Below the pieces are notes generated by a model, which saw only the letters and a list, made by a program, of their open reading frames with translations, was not told where the DNA came from and did not search any database. The position numbers and the translations under genes were made by a program. From Pseudomonas sp. RIT409 (GTDB lineage Bacteria > Pseudomonadota > Gammaproteobacteria > Pseudomonadales > Pseudomonadaceae): DNA of 64,000 nucleotides. The DNA is taken from NCBI RefSeq assembly GCF_003052515.2, contig NZ_QARE02000009.1, positions 1 through 64,000 of the forward strand, in the 5' to 3' direction. This document shows positions 1 to 10,522 of this stretch, piece after piece (within the stretch, counting starts at the first letter, position 1; the number at the start of each line of letters is the position of its first letter).

Positions 1-486
1 CCTGACGCCGTCAAGCCCCCGCCCAAGCCGGTGGAAAAGCCCAAGGTGGAGAAGCCCAAACCGGTCAAGAAGCCGGAACCGGTGAAAAAACCGACGCCGC
101 CCGCGCCGCCCACACCGCCAGCGCCTAGCACGCCAGCGCCACCGACGCCGGCACCGACACCTGCGCCAGCAGCGCCCGCGGCACCTCCTGCGCCGGTGAA
201 GGAGTCGGCGGCGATCTCCGGGCTGGCAAGCCTGGGCAACCCTCCGCCGGAATACCCGGGGGCGGCTTTGCGCAAAGGCATGGAAGGCCGGGTCATCCTG
301 CGCATCAAGGTGCTGCCGAACGGCCGAGCCGGGTCGGTGGAAGTGACCAAATCCAGTGGCAAACAGGTGCTCGACGATGCTGCCGTGGAAGCGGTGCGCA
401 ACTGGAAATTCATCCCGGCCAAGCGTGGCGATACGCCCATCGAGGGCTACGCGACCCAGACCATCGATTTCAAGTTGCCGGAATGA
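1..486 (+). CDS. tonB: TonB energy-transducing protein, 5' end missing
   Basis: The reading frame is open from the first base, so the start codon, the N-terminal membrane anchor and part of the linker lie upstream of the window. The visible 161 residues begin with a proline/lysine-rich spacer (PKP, KKP and PPAPP repeats, about residues 1-70). This is followed by a TonB C-terminal domain (about 75-161) with the EYPGAA motif and an ending of the form NWKFIPA...ATQTIDFKLPE. TonB passes proton-motive-force energy from ExbB-ExbD to outer-membrane receptors across the periplasm. exbB, exbD and a receptor gene follow directly, so this is probably a dedicated TonB for that receptor. The family call is firm; pairing with the downstream receptor is inference. 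Confidence 0.93.
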   Translation, partial: PDAVKPPPKPVEKPKVEKPKPVKKPEPVKKPTPPAPPTPPAPSTPAPPTPAPTPAPAAPAAPPAPVKESAAISGLASLGNPPPEYPGAALRKGMEGRVILRIKVLPNGRAGSVEVTKSSGKQVLDDAAVEAVRNWKFIPAKRGDTPIEGYATQTIDFKLPE

Positions 487-533
487 CCCGGCGAACCAAC
501 AGACAACCTTTATAGAGTGGGTAAGGTGCAACC

Positions 534-1241
534 ATGAACGAATCGCTTTCTTCCATGATCGTCCCCGGCGTGCTGTGGGCCCTGGTGCTGTTCAGCGTCC
601 TGAGCTGGGCCATGTTGCTGATCAAATCCGCGCAATACATGCGGCAGAAAACCCAGAACCGGCAGTTCAGCAAAGTCTTCTGGACAGCGCCTGACCTGAT
701 GACCGCCGCCGAACATGCCAGCCAATACCCGGGCTCCCTGGCACGTATTGCCAACAGTGGGTTCGAGGCCATGTCGGTGGAAGACAACCCGCGCACCACC
801 CAACAACTGGCCCATACCATCAACCGCGCCGACCGCCTGGAGCGCAATCTGCGCCAACAGATCCAGAAGGAACGCCGTGCCCTGGAAGCGGGCCAGGCCA
901 TCCTTGCCAGTATCGGCAGCACCGCGCCGTTCATCGGCCTGTTCGGTACCGTGTGGGGCATCATGGAAGCGCTGCAAAGCATCGGTGCCAGCGGCTCGGC
1001 CAGTCTGGAAACGGTGGCTGGTCCCATTGGCCATGCGCTGATCGCCACTGCGGTGGGCATCGCGGCGGCCGTACCGGCGGTGCTGATCTACAACTTCTTC
1101 CTGCGCCGCCTCAAGGCTGCCGTCGCCGACATGGATGACTTCGCCCACGACTTCGATGCCCTGGCTCAGCGCAGCGCCTTTGCCGTCAACCGCCAGCCCA
1201 TCGCGCAGAAGAACGGCCAAGCCGTTCGGGAGGCGAGCTGA
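534..1241 (+). CDS. exbB: ExbB/MotA/TolQ proton channel protein
   Basis: The product has 235 residues and the MotA/TolQ/ExbB layout: one membrane segment near the N terminus (about 10-30), a long cytoplasmic loop, and two more segments at about 131-150 and 166-190. The glycine-rich stretch STAPFIGLFGTVWGIM in the second segment is the family signature. ExbB forms the inner-membrane ring that harvests proton motive force for TonB. The gene starts 47 bases after tonB, and its TGA stop overlaps the ATG of exbD (TGATG), which implies translational coupling. TolQ is the main alternative, but tonB upstream and a receptor downstream favour ExbB. Confidence 0.95.
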   Translation: MNESLSSMIVPGVLWALVLFSVLSWAMLLIKSAQYMRQKTQNRQFSKVFWTAPDLMTAAEHASQYPGSLARIANSGFEAMSVEDNPRTTQQLAHTINRADRLERNLRQQIQKERRALEAGQAILASIGSTAPFIGLFGTVWGIMEALQSIGASGSASLETVAGPIGHALIATAVGIAAAVPAVLIYNFFLRRLKAAVADMDDFAHDFDALAQRSAFAVNRQPIAQKNGQAVREAS

Positions 1242-1642
1242 TGTCGTTCTCCACCCAAGACAGCGATGAAGTGCTCAGCGAAATGAACGTCACCCCGCTG
1301 GTGGACGTGATGCTGGTGCTGCTGGTGGTGTTCATCGTCACCGCCCCGCTGATGACCAATGCCATCAAGGTCAACCTGCCGAAAACCGACGCCGTGGCCC
1401 CTGCCGAAAAGAAAGACCCGGTGGTGGTCAGTGTCGATCAGGACGGCAAGTTCTACCTCGCCAAGTCCGAGATCGCACCGGGGTCTCTGGAAGTCAGCCT
1501 CAAGGACGTCAAGGCCAAGGACCCGGACGTCCGCGTGCAGTTGCAGGCAGACACCAGCGTCAACTATGGCCAGGTGGCGAAAGCCATGGCGTCGATCGAG
1601 CGCTCGGGGATCACGAAGATTTCCGTGATGACTTCCAAATGA
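1241..1642 (+). CDS. exbD: ExbD/TolR biopolymer transport protein
   Basis: The product has 133 residues, normal for ExbD. It has a short cytoplasmic N terminus with the MNVTPLVDVMLVLLVVF signature, one membrane helix at about 22-42 that carries the conserved proton-path aspartate (D22 here), and a periplasmic domain. It pairs with ExbB to drive TonB. Its ATG overlaps the exbB stop codon, so the two are translated as a unit. About 195 bases separate it from the receptor gene, and they contain a short perfect hairpin. Confidence 0.95.
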   Translation: MSFSTQDSDEVLSEMNVTPLVDVMLVLLVVFIVTAPLMTNAIKVNLPKTDAVAPAEKKDPVVVSVDQDGKFYLAKSEIAPGSLEVSLKDVKAKDPDVRVQLQADTSVNYGQVAKAMASIERSGITKISVMTSK

Positions 1643-1710
1643 CGCACCCATAGACAAGCGGGGCCGCATCTGACGCGCCCTGCTCACCCTACTCCCAATG
1701 TAATGGCCGT

Positions 1711-1727
1711 CCGTGGCGATGCCACGG
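1711..1727 (+). other. Perfect short hairpin in the receptor leader
   Basis: CCGTGGC and GCCACGG form a 7-bp perfect stem around a 3-base GAT loop. It lies between exbD and the receptor start at 1838. No T-run follows, so it is not a standard Rho-independent terminator. It could be a transcript-processing or leader structure that sets different levels for exbBD and the receptor. I saw no Fur box in this interval. Confidence 0.4.
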
Positions 1728-1837
1728 AGGGGAGCGGCTTGCTTGAAAAAAGGAATTCCCGACCGCCACGACCGCGTCGGAGCAACGAGGGCTCACAAGG
1801 CCATTTCAATCACAACTGGAATAAGTCGGAAATTACC

Positions 1838-4573
1838 ATGCTGATGAGTTTTCCCGGTTTTACCCTCAAGCCTTTGGTTTTGGCCGTGCGGCGCCAGCCT
1901 CGAGCACTCATCTGTGCCTTGGCGGTGGGCATCAGTCCGGCGTACGCCGCCGAGAGCACAGAGAGCAGCGTCGAAGCCGCGCCCGCCAGCGAAGCGGCGG
2001 TTCCGGCCGCGGCTGCCGCCGTCCCGGCCACGACACAGTTGAAACGTGTAGAGGTGACGGGTTCTGCGATACGCCGTGCGGATGCCGAGACGGCCGTGCC
2101 GGTCACGATTCTGCGGGCCGATGAACTGAAAAAACAGGGCGTGACCACCACTGAGCAGTTGGTCTCACGCATCACCGGCAGCCAGTCGCTGTACAACAGC
2201 TCGGGCTCGGTGGGGGCTTCGACCGGCGGCGCGTCCTATGCGGACATGCGCGGCATCGGCGCCAACAAAACCCTCGTGCTGCTCAACGGGCGTCGGCTGG
2301 CCAACAACGCCCTGTCCGGGGTCGGCACGCCCAATGGCAGCGCCATTGACTTGAACATGATTCCGTTCGCCGCGATCGACCGTGTGGAAGTGCTGCGCGA
2401 CGGTGCTTCGGCCCTGTATGGGACTGACGCGATCGGCGGCGTGATCAACTTCATCACCAAGAAGTCCCTCACCGACGGCACCCTCAGCCTGGGTGGCGAC
2501 ACCCCGACCGCCAGCGGTGGTGGCGCCAGCAAAGACACCAGCGCCAGCTGGGGTTTCGGTGACCTGGACGAAGACCGCTTCAACGTGATGGGCGTGTTCA
2601 ATTACAGCAAACAGCAGAATCTGGACGCCAACGATCGCTCCTTCGCCAAGGATTACGTGCCCGGCCGTGGCCTCAACCAGACCTCAGGCACCGCCTTCCC
2701 CGGCAACTACTACCAGAACGGCAACTCGGCCAATCCCCTGGGCCCGAACTGCGTAGGCCCCAGCCTGGTGGGCGTTGACGGTATCTGCCGATTCAGCACC
2801 CGCGAATACATCGACCTGATCCCGGAAACCGAGAAGACGTCGTTCTTCGGTCGCGCCACCGGCAAGCTGGCCGAGGATCACAACGTCAGCCTGGAGTACT
2901 TCTGGGCGCGCAACAACAACGCCACCAACATTGGCCCGGCTCCATTGACCGGCCTGAGCGTCGATCCGTCCTCGCCCTACTACCCCGGCAACGGCATCAC
3001 ACCCGGCCCGACCAACTTCGCTCTGGACCCGACCCAGCCGGTGGACACGGCCTGGCGGGAAACGGCGGCCGGGCCGCGGGGCAACAAAGACCAGAACACC
3101 AGCCAGCGCTTGCTGCTGACCTTCGACGGCAACGTCGGCGGTTGGGACTACAACCTCGGTGCTTCCTACAACCAGAACAAGGTCTTGTCTTCGGTGACCT
3201 CCGGCTATGTCAGCGACTCCGCCCTCAGGTCAGGCCTGGCCAGCGGCCTGCTGAACCCGTTCGGACCACAATCGGCCGCGGGGCAGCAGTTCATCAATGA
3301 CAACACCTACCACGGCCAGTACTCCAGCGCGGTGGGCCGCGTCTATGGCTTCGACGGCAAGGTCAGCCGAGAAATCGGTGACTGGTTCGGCGCAGGTCAG
3401 GCCGGTCTGGCGCTGGGCGGTGAATACCGCAAGGAAAAACTGCATCAGGATTACGAGGCATTCGTCGATGACATCAGCAGCCTGGGCCTCGACTCGGCAG
3501 GCAGTGTGTCGGGGGATCGCAGTGTCAAGGCCGAGTACGCCGAGCTCAACGTGCCGGTGCTCGACAGCCTCGAGCTGAGCGCCGCCGTCCGCCACGACAA
3601 ATACAGCGACTTTGGCAGCACCACGAACCCCAAATACTCGTTCCGCTTCCAGCCATTCAAGGAGCTGGTGATGCGCGGCGCGTACAGCGAAGGTTTTCGT
3701 GCACCGTCGTTGTATGAACTGTATGCCCCGCAAAGCCTGAGTTACAGCCAGGGTTACTACGACGATCCGGTGCTGTGCGCCGGGGGCACCGTGCAGCCCG
3801 GCGGCCAAGCCGGTCGCGACTGTAATCAGCAGTTCCTCAATTTGAGTGGCGGCAACCAGAACCTGTCGCCGGAAAAAGCCCGCAACGTGACCTTGGGCTT
3901 TGTTTATCAACCGACCAACAGCCTGTCCATGGGGCTGGATTTCTGGTGGATCCACATTTCCAACCAGATCCAGTCGTTCCCGGAATCCACGGTGTTCGAT
4001 CAGGCCGATCTGTACGGCGACCGCATCATCCGCAATGCCGACGGTTCGATTGCCAATATCGTCACCGGCAACGCCAACCTGGGCATCGTCAAGACCAACG
4101 GTGTGGACGTAACACTGGACTACCGCTTCCCGAACACCCCTTACGGGCAATTCGGTCTCGGCCTGACCGGCACTTACGTCGATCGCTATGACTTCCAGAA
4201 CATCATCGACGGCCCCTACACCGACAAGGTGGGCGACTTTCAGGGTGATGGGGTGATCGCGCGCTGGAAACACGTCCTGATCGGCACCTGGAACCTGGGC
4301 GACAGCCGCGCCTCGCTGACCAACCGCTTCACCACGGGCTACAACGACTATGACCGGTCCGCCAACGACCGTGTCCCGTCGTATTCGGTCTGGGACCTCT
4401 CGGTAGGCCACACCTTCGAGAAAGTGCTGGATATCGACGCTGGGGTGAGAAACCTGTTCGATCGCGATCCACCGTTCAGTAACCAGGCCTACAACTTCCA
4501 GTCCGGCTATGACCCGCGCTACGCCGACCCACTGGGACGCACGCTGTTCGCCCGCGCCACGTACCACTTCTGA
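1838..4573 (+). CDS. TonB-dependent outer-membrane receptor
   Basis: This protein should be a 22-stranded outer-membrane barrel with a plug domain that imports a substrate using TonB energy. I chose the ATG at 1838 because it gives a signal peptide (hydrophobic to about residue 35, likely cut after AYA at 37). The longer open frame from 1703 has no signal sequence at its start. The plug follows at about residues 65-220, with KRVEVTGSAIRR, ADMRGIGANKTLVLLNGRR and VEVLRDGASALYGTDAIGGV, the usual receptor motifs. The barrel ends in ATYHF, with the terminal phenylalanine typical of outer-membrane proteins. There is no N-terminal signalling (STN) domain, so it is not a sigma-regulating transducer. 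No ferric-siderophore signature was recognised. The peptide transporter downstream suggests a peptide or peptide-linked ligand, which is inference. Confidence 0.9.
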   Translation: MLMSFPGFTLKPLVLAVRRQPRALICALAVGISPAYAAESTESSVEAAPASEAAVPAAAAAVPATTQLKRVEVTGSAIRRADAETAVPVTILRADELKKQGVTTTEQLVSRITGSQSLYNSSGSVGASTGGASYADMRGIGANKTLVLLNGRRLANNALSGVGTPNGSAIDLNMIPFAAIDRVEVLRDGASALYGTDAIGGVINFITKKSLTDGTLSLGGDTPTASGGGASKDTSASWGFGDLDEDRFNVMGVFNYSKQQNLDANDRSFAKDYVPGRGLNQTSGTAFPGNYYQNGNSANPLGPNCVGPSLVGVDGICRFSTREYIDLIPETEKTSFFGRATGKLAEDHNVSLEYFWARNNNATNIGPAPLTGLSVDPSSPYYPGNGITPGPTNFALDPTQPVDTAWRETAAGPRGNKDQNTSQRLLLTFDGNVGGWDYNLGASYNQNKVLSSVTSGYVSDSALRSGLASGLLNPFGPQSAAGQQFINDNTYHGQYSSAVGRVYGFDGKVSREIGDWFGAGQAGLALGGEYRKEKLHQDYEAFVDDISSLGLDSAGSVSGDRSVKAEYAELNVPVLDSLELSAAVRHDKYSDFGSTTNPKYSFRFQPFKELVMRGAYSEGFRAPSLYELYAPQSLSYSQGYYDDPVLCAGGTVQPGGQAGRDCNQQFLNLSGGNQNLSPEKARNVTLGFVYQPTNSLSMGLDFWWIHISNQIQSFPESTVFDQADLYGDRIIRNADGSIANIVTGNANLGIVKTNGVDVTLDYRFPNTPYGQFGLGLTGTYVDRYDFQNIIDGPYTDKVGDFQGDGVIARWKHVLIGTWNLGDSRASLTNRFTTGYNDYDRSANDRVPSYSVWDLSVGHTFEKVLDIDAGVRNLFDRDPPFSNQAYNFQSGYDPRYADPLGRTLFARATYHF

Positions 4574-4655
4574 GCCCTGCCCTGACGCGCGTCGCTCCCG
4601 CGCGTGAGGGGCAGTTCTGCGAAATCGCGCCCCCGGCCCACAGGTCTCATCCACC

Positions 4656-4678
4656 TTCCCCGGCCGGGGGATTTTTTC
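4656..4678 (+). terminator. Rho-independent terminator after the receptor gene
   Basis: TCCCC and GGGGA pair around a GGCC loop and are followed by six T residues (4672-4677). It sits between the receptor and the binding-protein gene. The ABC genes may therefore be expressed through partial read-through or from their own promoter. Confidence 0.7.
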
Positions 4679-4716
4679 TCAGGCTCAGGTTCCCGTACAC
4701 CAAGGACTGTCCGACC

Positions 4717-6678
4717 ATGTGCGTCCCTCCTCTTTCATCGCGACGCCTGCTTTGCGGCATCGCGTTGCTGTACACCGTCGCGTTTTTCGCTTCCTTCCTG
4801 TGTGACGTGCCGCTGGCCATCGCCACCCCGTCCCATGCCTTGACCGTGTACGGCGAAGCGCCGAAATACCCGGCGGATTTCAGCCATTTCGACTACGTCG
4901 ACCCCTATGCACCCAAAGGCGGGTCACTGAGCCGCTCGGCCGAGGAAATCGGTCAGTTCAACTACCTCTCGCCCTACGTCGATCAGGGCATTTCCGTCAG
5001 CCAGATCGACAGTTGGGTGTATTCGCCGCTGGCTTACCGCTCGCTGGACGAGCCGTACACCGTCTATGGGCTGGTGGCCGAAAAATTGGAGCGCGATCCG
5101 AACAACCTCTGGGTCCGGTTCTACCTCAACCCCAAGGCGCGCTTCGATGACGGTACGCCGATCACGGCCGAGGACGTGCGGTTCACTTACCAGACTCTGA
5201 TGACCCAGGGCAGCTTCAGCTACCGCCCCCTGTACGCCGACGTCAAGGACGTGGTGATCGAGGCGCCCGACCAGGTGCGGTTCGACTTCAAGAACAACCT
5301 CAACCGCACCCTCGCGCTGGACCTGGCGAGCATGCGGGTACTGCCCGAGCACTGGTGGAAAACCCGGGACTTCACCAAGGGCGGCGGGTTCGAACCCCCC
5401 TTGGGCAGCGGGCCCTATCGGGTCTCGCGGGTGGATGCAGGACGCAGTGTGAGCTTCCAGCGGGTGAACGACTGGTGGGCGAAGGATCTGCCCGTCAGCC
5501 GTGGGTTGTACAATTTTGACACCCTGACCGTGAATTTCTATGGGGACATCGACGTCGCCCGGCAACTGGTACAGGCCGGCAGTTTCGACTTTAACCGCGA
5601 GTATTCTTCCGCCGGCTACGTGGTCGGCTATTCCGCCCCGACGCTGCAGGATGGTCGTTTGCAGAAGACCATCTTGGCGCAGTCGCGCCCGGTCGCCGGG
5701 CAGGGCTTCGTGTTCAACCTCGACAGGCCGATGTTTCAGGATCGCCGGGTGCGCGAAGCCCTGGCGATGCTGTGGGATTTCGAATGGATCAACGGCCAGA
5801 TCATGCGCAACTTCTATGTGCGCGAAGAAAGCTATTTTCCCAAAAGCGAGCTGGCGGCCACCGAATTGCCGGACCCGCAGGAATTGAAGATTCTCGAACC
5901 CCTGCGCGGGCAGATTCCGGACGAAGTCTTCACTCAGGTCTGGCACGCGCCGAAGACCGACGGCAGCGGCTACATTCGCGACAAACAGCTCAAGGCGCTG
6001 AAGCTGCTGGCGCAGGCCGGATGGCTGCCCAAAAACAACCGATTGGTCAATGCGGCCGGGCAACCGCTGACGTTCACCTTTCTCGACGGCCAAGGCGGTT
6101 TCGACCGATTGGTCCTGCCTTACAAGCGAGTGCTGGCGCAGATCGGCATCACGCTGAACTTTCGCCGAGTCGATTCGGCGCAGTACATGAACCGGCTCAA
6201 CGCTCGCGATTACGACATGATCGTGGTCACCCTCCCCAACACCGGCAATCCGATCCTCTCGCCCGGACGTGAGCTGTACAACCTGTTCGGCTCGCAGAGC
6301 GCCAGACAGGTGGGCAGCTCCAACGCGATGGTGCTGCGCGACCCGGCCGTGGACGCCCTGATCGATGGGCTGGTGGCCGCCAATAGCCGCAACGACATGG
6401 TTCACTACGCGCGGGCGCTGGACCGCGTGCTGCTCTGGGGCTTCTACATGATTCCGAATTACTATTCACGCGGCATCCCGGTGGTGTACGCCAATCGTTT
6501 TGGGCAACCGAAAGTCGCCCCGACCTACGACGTGGGGCTGGACACCTGGTGGCAGGTCAGCCCCGTACCGCTGACCGATCAGCAGATGGCCGAGCGCACG
6601 GCACCGCAGACCAGCGCATCGGTCCATGCGCCGCGCGCTGCACAGGTGGCGGCGCCGTCCACGTCGGGAGCGCACTGA
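4717..6678 (+). CDS. yejA: Periplasmic peptide-binding protein, YejA type (SBP family 5)
   Basis: The 653-residue product has an N-terminal signal sequence (hydrophobic to about residue 38) and then a family 5 solute-binding domain. The order of motifs follows E. coli Yej[65 protein letters not shown] and a LDTWW ending. The tail after about residue 615 is rich in alanine and serine and looks unstructured. YejA-type proteins feed peptides, including peptide-nucleotide antibiotics of the microcin C class, to YejBEF in enterobacteria. The exact ligand here cannot be read from sequence. The stop lies one base before the permease ATG. Confidence 0.9.
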   Translation: MCVPPLSSRRLLCGIALLYTVAFFASFLCDVPLAIATPSHALTVYGEAPKYPADFSHFDYVDPYAPKGGSLSRSAEEIGQFNYLSPYVDQGISVSQIDSWVYSPLAYRSLDEPYTVYGLVAEKLERDPNNLWVRFYLNPKARFDDGTPITAEDVRFTYQTLMTQGSFSYRPLYADVKDVVIEAPDQVRFDFKNNLNRTLALDLASMRVLPEHWWKTRDFTKGGGFEPPLGSGPYRVSRVDAGRSVSFQRVNDWWAKDLPVSRGLYNFDTLTVNFYGDIDVARQLVQAGSFDFNREYSSAGYVVGYSAPTLQDGRLQKTILAQSRPVAGQGFVFNLDRPMFQDRRVREALAMLWDFEWINGQIMRNFYVREESYFPKSELAATELPDPQELKILEPLRGQIPDEVFTQVWHAPKTDGSGYIRDKQLKALKLLAQAGWLPKNNRLVNAAGQPLTFTFLDGQGGFDRLVLPYKRVLAQIGITLNFRRVDSAQYMNRLNARDYDMIVVTLPNTGNPILSPGRELYNLFGSQSARQVGSSNAMVLRDPAVDALIDGLVAANSRNDMVHYARALDRVLLWGFYMIPNYYSRGIPVVYANRFGQPKVAPTYDVGLDTWWQVSPVPLTDQQMAERTAPQTSASVHAPRAAQVAAPSTSGAH

Positions 6679-6679
6679 A

Positions 6680-7750
6680 ATGCTGGCCTATGCGATGCGG
6701 CGCCTGGCGCTGATCCTCCCCACCCTGTTGTGCATTCTGGTGGTCAATTTTCTTATCGTGCAGGCGGCGCCGGGCGGTCCGGTCGAACAGGCCATCGCAC
6801 GGGTACAAGGTCTCGGCGCGGCCGCGGGCGTGGGCGGCGGTGCAGGCGAGATTGCCGCCACCGGCAATGTCAGCCGCAGCGCCCAAGGGCTGGATCCGGC
6901 TTTGGTGGAGGCCATCAAGCATCAGTATGGCTTCGACAAGCCGCTGCATGAGCGCTTATGGCTGATGCTCACGCACTACGCTCGACTGGACTTCGGCGAC
7001 AGCTTTTTCCGGGGCACCACCGTCACTGGCCTGATTGCGCAGAAACTGCCCGTGACCCTGTCCCTGGGCCTGTGGGCCACGCTGATCACCTACCTCGTCT
7101 CGATTCCGTTGGGCATTCAGAAGGCGGTGCACCACGGCAGCCGGTTCGACGTCTGGAGCAGCAGCCTGATCATCATTGGCTACGCGGTGCCTGCGTTCCT
7201 CTTCGCCATCGTGCTGATCGTGCTGTTCGCCGGTGGCAGTTACTGGAGCTGGTTCCCGGCGCAGGGGCTGTTTTCCGACGACTTCGACCGCCTGTCGATG
7301 ATGGGCCAGGTACGGGATTACCTGTGGCATCTGGTGCTGCCCGTCAGCGCGCTGGTCATCGGCGGGTTCGCGACCCTGACCCTGCTGACCAAGAACAGCT
7401 TTCTCAACGAAATCAGCCGCCAATACGTGGTCACCGCTCGCGCCAAAGGCCTGAGTGAACGCCGGGTGCTTTACGGTCACGTGTTTCGCAATGCGATGTT
7501 GCTGGTCGTGGCGGGCATCCCCCAGGCGCTGATCGAGGTGTTTTTCGCCGGCTCCCTGCTGATCGAAACCATCTTCGGGCTCGACGGGATCGGCCGCATG
7601 AGCTACGAGGCCGCCGTGTCACGGGACTACCCGGTGGTCTTCGGCACGCTGTTTCTGTTCACTCTGTTCGGCCTGTTGATCAAGCTGGTGGGCGACCTGT
7701 GCTACACGCTGGTCGACCCGCGCATCGACTTCTCCGCGAGGAACGCCTGA
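6680..7750 (+). CDS. yejB: Peptide ABC transporter permease, YejB type
   Basis: The inner-membrane permease has 356 residues with the OppB/DppB layout: an N-terminal helix ([19 protein letters not shown]), a periplasmic loop with an unusual Gly/Ala-rich insert (about residues 46-65), and a core of five helices. The cytoplasmic loop that contacts the ATPase reads [21 protein letters not shown]. The ATG at 6680 follows the binding-protein TGA by one base and gives the length expected for YejB. A longer frame from 6626 would overlap the upstream gene by 53 bases and is unlikely. The TGA overlaps the ATG of the next permease. Confidence 0.93.
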   Translation: MLAYAMRRLALILPTLLCILVVNFLIVQAAPGGPVEQAIARVQGLGAAAGVGGGAGEIAATGNVSRSAQGLDPALVEAIKHQYGFDKPLHERLWLMLTHYARLDFGDSFFRGTTVTGLIAQKLPVTLSLGLWATLITYLVSIPLGIQKAVHHGSRFDVWSSSLIIIGYAVPAFLFAIVLIVLFAGGSYWSWFPAQGLFSDDFDRLSMMGQVRDYLWHLVLPVSALVIGGFATLTLLTKNSFLNEISRQYVVTARAKGLSERRVLYGHVFRNAMLLVVAGIPQALIEVFFAGSLLIETIFGLDGIGRMSYEAAVSRDYPVVFGTLFLFTLFGLLIKLVGDLCYTLVDPRIDFSARNA

Positions 7751-8772
7751 TGTTCGAGTTTTCACCGCAAAGCAAACGACGCATGGCCCTGTTCAAGGCC
7801 AACCGGCGAGGCTGGTGGTCGTTGTGGATTTTCGCGGCACTGCTGTCGGTCTGCCTGTGCGGCGAACTGATTGCCAATGACCGCCCGCTGATCGTCAGCT
7901 ACCAGGGCAACCTCTATTACCCGACGCTGCATCAGTACCTGGAAACCGATTTCGGTGGCGAACTGCCGTTCGAGCCGGACTACAGCAGTGATTACGTGCG
8001 CAAACTGATCGCCGACAAAGGCGGCTGGATGCTGTTCGCGCCGATTCCGTTCAGTGATGACACGGTCAACTACGACCTCAGGCAACCCTCCCCCAGCCCC
8101 CCCAGCGCACGCAACTGGCTGGGCACCGACGATCAGGCCCGGGACGTGATGGCCCGGGTGCTGTTCGGCACGCGAGTGTCCATTCTGTTCGCACTGGCGT
8201 TGACCTTGATCAGCACGGTGATCGGCGTACTGGCCGGCGCTGTGCAGGGCTACTACGGAGGGCTGGCGGACTTGATCGGCCAGCGTCTGCAGGAGATCTG
8301 GTCCGGCCTGCCGGTGCTGTACTTGTTGATCATCCTGTCAGGGTTCGTGGAGCCGAATTTCGGTTGGCTGCTCGGCATCATGGCCTTGTTTTCCTGGCTG
8401 GCGCTGGTGGATGTGGTGCGTGCCGAGTTCCTGCGAGGGCGCAACCTGGAATACGTCAAAGCCGCGCGGGCGCTGGGCCTGACCGACAGCGCGCTGATGC
8501 TGCGGCACATTCTGCCCAACGCGATGACCAGCACCCTGACCTACCTGCCATTCATCGTGACAGGCGCGATAGCCACGCTGACCGCACTGGATTTTCTTGG
8601 CTTCGGCATGCCCGCAGGCAGCGCGTCGCTGGGCGAATTGATCGGTCAAGCCAAACGCAATCTGCAGGCGCCTTGGCTGGGGCTGACCGCCTTCTGCGCG
8701 CTGGCACTGATCCTGACCTTGCTGGTGTTCATCGGCGAAGCCTGCCGTGACGCCTTTGATCCGCGAACCTGA
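7750..8772 (+). CDS. yejE: Peptide ABC transporter permease, YejE type
   Basis: The second permease has 340 residues, almost the length of E. coli YejE. It begins with a cytoplasmic RKxxxxF-like segment (SKRRMALFKANRRGWWS) and a membrane helix. A large periplasmic domain (about 50-130) follows, as is usual for YejE and DppC-like subunits, and then the membrane core. The ATPase-coupling loop is VKAARALGLTDSALMLRHILPNAM. The start codon overlaps the yejB stop (TGATG), so the two permeases are translationally coupled and should form a heterodimer. Confidence 0.93.
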   Translation: MFEFSPQSKRRMALFKANRRGWWSLWIFAALLSVCLCGELIANDRPLIVSYQGNLYYPTLHQYLETDFGGELPFEPDYSSDYVRKLIADKGGWMLFAPIPFSDDTVNYDLRQPSPSPPSARNWLGTDDQARDVMARVLFGTRVSILFALALTLISTVIGVLAGAVQGYYGGLADLIGQRLQEIWSGLPVLYLLIILSGFVEPNFGWLLGIMALFSWLALVDVVRAEFLRGRNLEYVKAARALGLTDSALMLRHILPNAMTSTLTYLPFIVTGAIATLTALDFLGFGMPAGSASLGELIGQAKRNLQAPWLGLTAFCALALILTLLVFIGEACRDAFDPRT

Positions 8773-8783
8773 GGCCCGATGCG

Positions 8784-10400
8784 ATGGACGAACAACAGTC
8801 TGAAACCCTGATCGACATCCGCCAGCTGCGGGTCGCCTTCAACGGCGTTGAAGTGGTGCACGGCATCGACCTGAGCATCCGGCGCGGCGAGTGCCTGGCG
8901 TTGGTGGGTGAATCCGGCTCTGGTAAATCCGTGACGGCACATTCGATCCTGCGCTTGCTGCCGGCAAAGACAGTCAGCACCCAAGGCCACATTCGTTACA
9001 ACGGTGTCGACCTGCTGCACGCCACCGACGGGCAATTGCGCGCACTGCGCGGCAACCGTATTGCAATGATCTTCCAGGAACCCATGTCCTCGCTCAATCC
9101 GCTGCACACGGTGGCCAAACAGATCGGCGAAATCCTCGCCATGCACAAGGGCCTCAAAGGCAAGGCGGCCCATGAACGAACGCTGGAGCTGCTTGAGCTG
9201 GTAGGGATTCAGCAGCCGCTCAAGCGGCTCAAGGCCTACCCGCACCAGTTGTCCGGCGGCCAGCGCCAGCGGGTGATGATCGCCATGGCGCTGGCCAACG
9301 AGCCGGATCTGTTGATCGCTGACGAACCCACCACCGCGCTGGACGTCACTGTGCAGGTAAAGATCCTCGAGCTGCTCAAGTCCCTTCAGGTGCGGTTGGG
9401 CATGTCGTTGCTGTTGATCAGCCATGACCTCAACCTGGTGCGTCGCATCGCCCAGCGCGTGTGCGTCATGCGTAGCGGGGAAATCGTCGAGCAGGCCGAC
9501 TGCCAGACCCTGTTCAGCCAACCGCAGCACCCTTACAGCCGATTGCTGATCGATGCCGAGCCCGACGGTGAACCGGTGGCCAGCGAGCACCCGCACACGC
9601 TGCTCTCCGTCGACGCGCTGAAGGTGTGGTTCGCTCTGCCGAAATCGGTGTTCAGCCGCGAACGCCATTACATCAAGGCCGTGGACGGCGTGAGTTTCGA
9701 TCTACTCAAGGGCACGACACTGGGAATCGTGGGCGAGTCCGGCTCGGGCAAGTCGACGCTGGGCCAGGCGATCCTGCGCCTGATCGATTCCGAGGGCAGC
9801 ATCCGTTTCGCCAACAAGGAACTGAGCCTGCACAGCCAGCACCTGATGCGCCCGCTGCGCAAGCGGATGCAGGTGGTGTTTCAAGACCCGTTCGGCAGCC
9901 TGAGCCCGCGCATGACAGTGCAGCAAATCATCGCCGAAGGCCTGTTGACCCACGACGTGGGCACGCCTCTCGAACGCGAGCAGACAGTGATCCGCGTGCT
10001 GCGGGAAGTGGGGCTCGACCCGGAGACCCGCCACCGCTACCCCCATGAGTTCTCCGGCGGTCAGCGCCAACGGATATCGATCGCCCGCGCCTTGGTGCTG
10101 GAACCTGACCTGATCCTGCTGGACGAACCCACCTCGGCGCTGGACCGCACCGTACAAAAGCAGATCATCGCGCTGTTGCGCGACTTGCAAGTCCGGCACG
10201 GCCTGACGTACCTGTTCATCAGTCACGACTTGGCGGTGGTGCATGCGCTCGCCCATCAGTTGATCGTGATCAAGGACGGCAAAGTGGTCGAGCAAGGGCC
10301 GTCCCGGGAGGTGTTCGCCGGGCCACGACATCCCTATACTCAGGCGCTGCTGAAGGCCTCGGGCCTGGTGTTCGCTCCCCCTTCGCCATCGGCTCACTGA
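8784..10400 (+). CDS. yejF: Tandem ATP-binding protein of the peptide ABC transporter, YejF type
   Basis: The 538-residue product contains two fused ABC ATPase domains (about 8-255 and 270-525), as in YejF. Each has a Walker A GESGSGKS (the first at 42-49), a Q-loop (IFQEPMSS and VFQDPFGS), an ABC signature (LSGGQRQR and FSGGQRQR), a Walker B ending in DEPT and an H-loop (ISHDL). Both sites look catalytically complete. It powers the YejB-YejE permease pair and ends the cassette that began with tonB. It starts 11 bases after yejE. Confidence 0.94.
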   Translation: MDEQQSETLIDIRQLRVAFNGVEVVHGIDLSIRRGECLALVGESGSGKSVTAHSILRLLPAKTVSTQGHIRYNGVDLLHATDGQLRALRGNRIAMIFQEPMSSLNPLHTVAKQIGEILAMHKGLKGKAAHERTLELLELVGIQQPLKRLKAYPHQLSGGQRQRVMIAMALANEPDLLIADEPTTALDVTVQVKILELLKSLQVRLGMSLLLISHDLNLVRRIAQRVCVMRSGEIVEQADCQTLFSQPQHPYSRLLIDAEPDGEPVASEHPHTLLSVDALKVWFALPKSVFSRERHYIKAVDGVSFDLLKGTTLGIVGESGSGKSTLGQAILRLIDSEGSIRFANKELSLHSQHLMRPLRKRMQVVFQDPFGSLSPRMTVQQIIAEGLLTHDVGTPLEREQTVIRVLREVGLDPETRHRYPHEFSGGQRQRISIARALVLEPDLILLDEPTSALDRTVQKQIIALLRDLQVRHGLTYLFISHDLAVVHALAHQLIVIKDGKVVEQGPSREVFAGPRHPYTQALLKASGLVFAPPSPSAH

Positions 10401-10522
10401 TCCGTCAAATACAGCAAAAACCCGTCATGGGTATGACGTTTGGTGAGGGGATTCGCGGATCGGTGGGAGAAAATTCCCCTTGGCCCGCTGAAAGCCGCGT
10501 CCCAGAGCCTTCGAGGTCGGAC

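Noticed and set aside
1643..1837. A Fur box before the receptor gene
   Set aside because: No GATAATGATAATCATTATC-like sequence was found, so iron control is not claimed.
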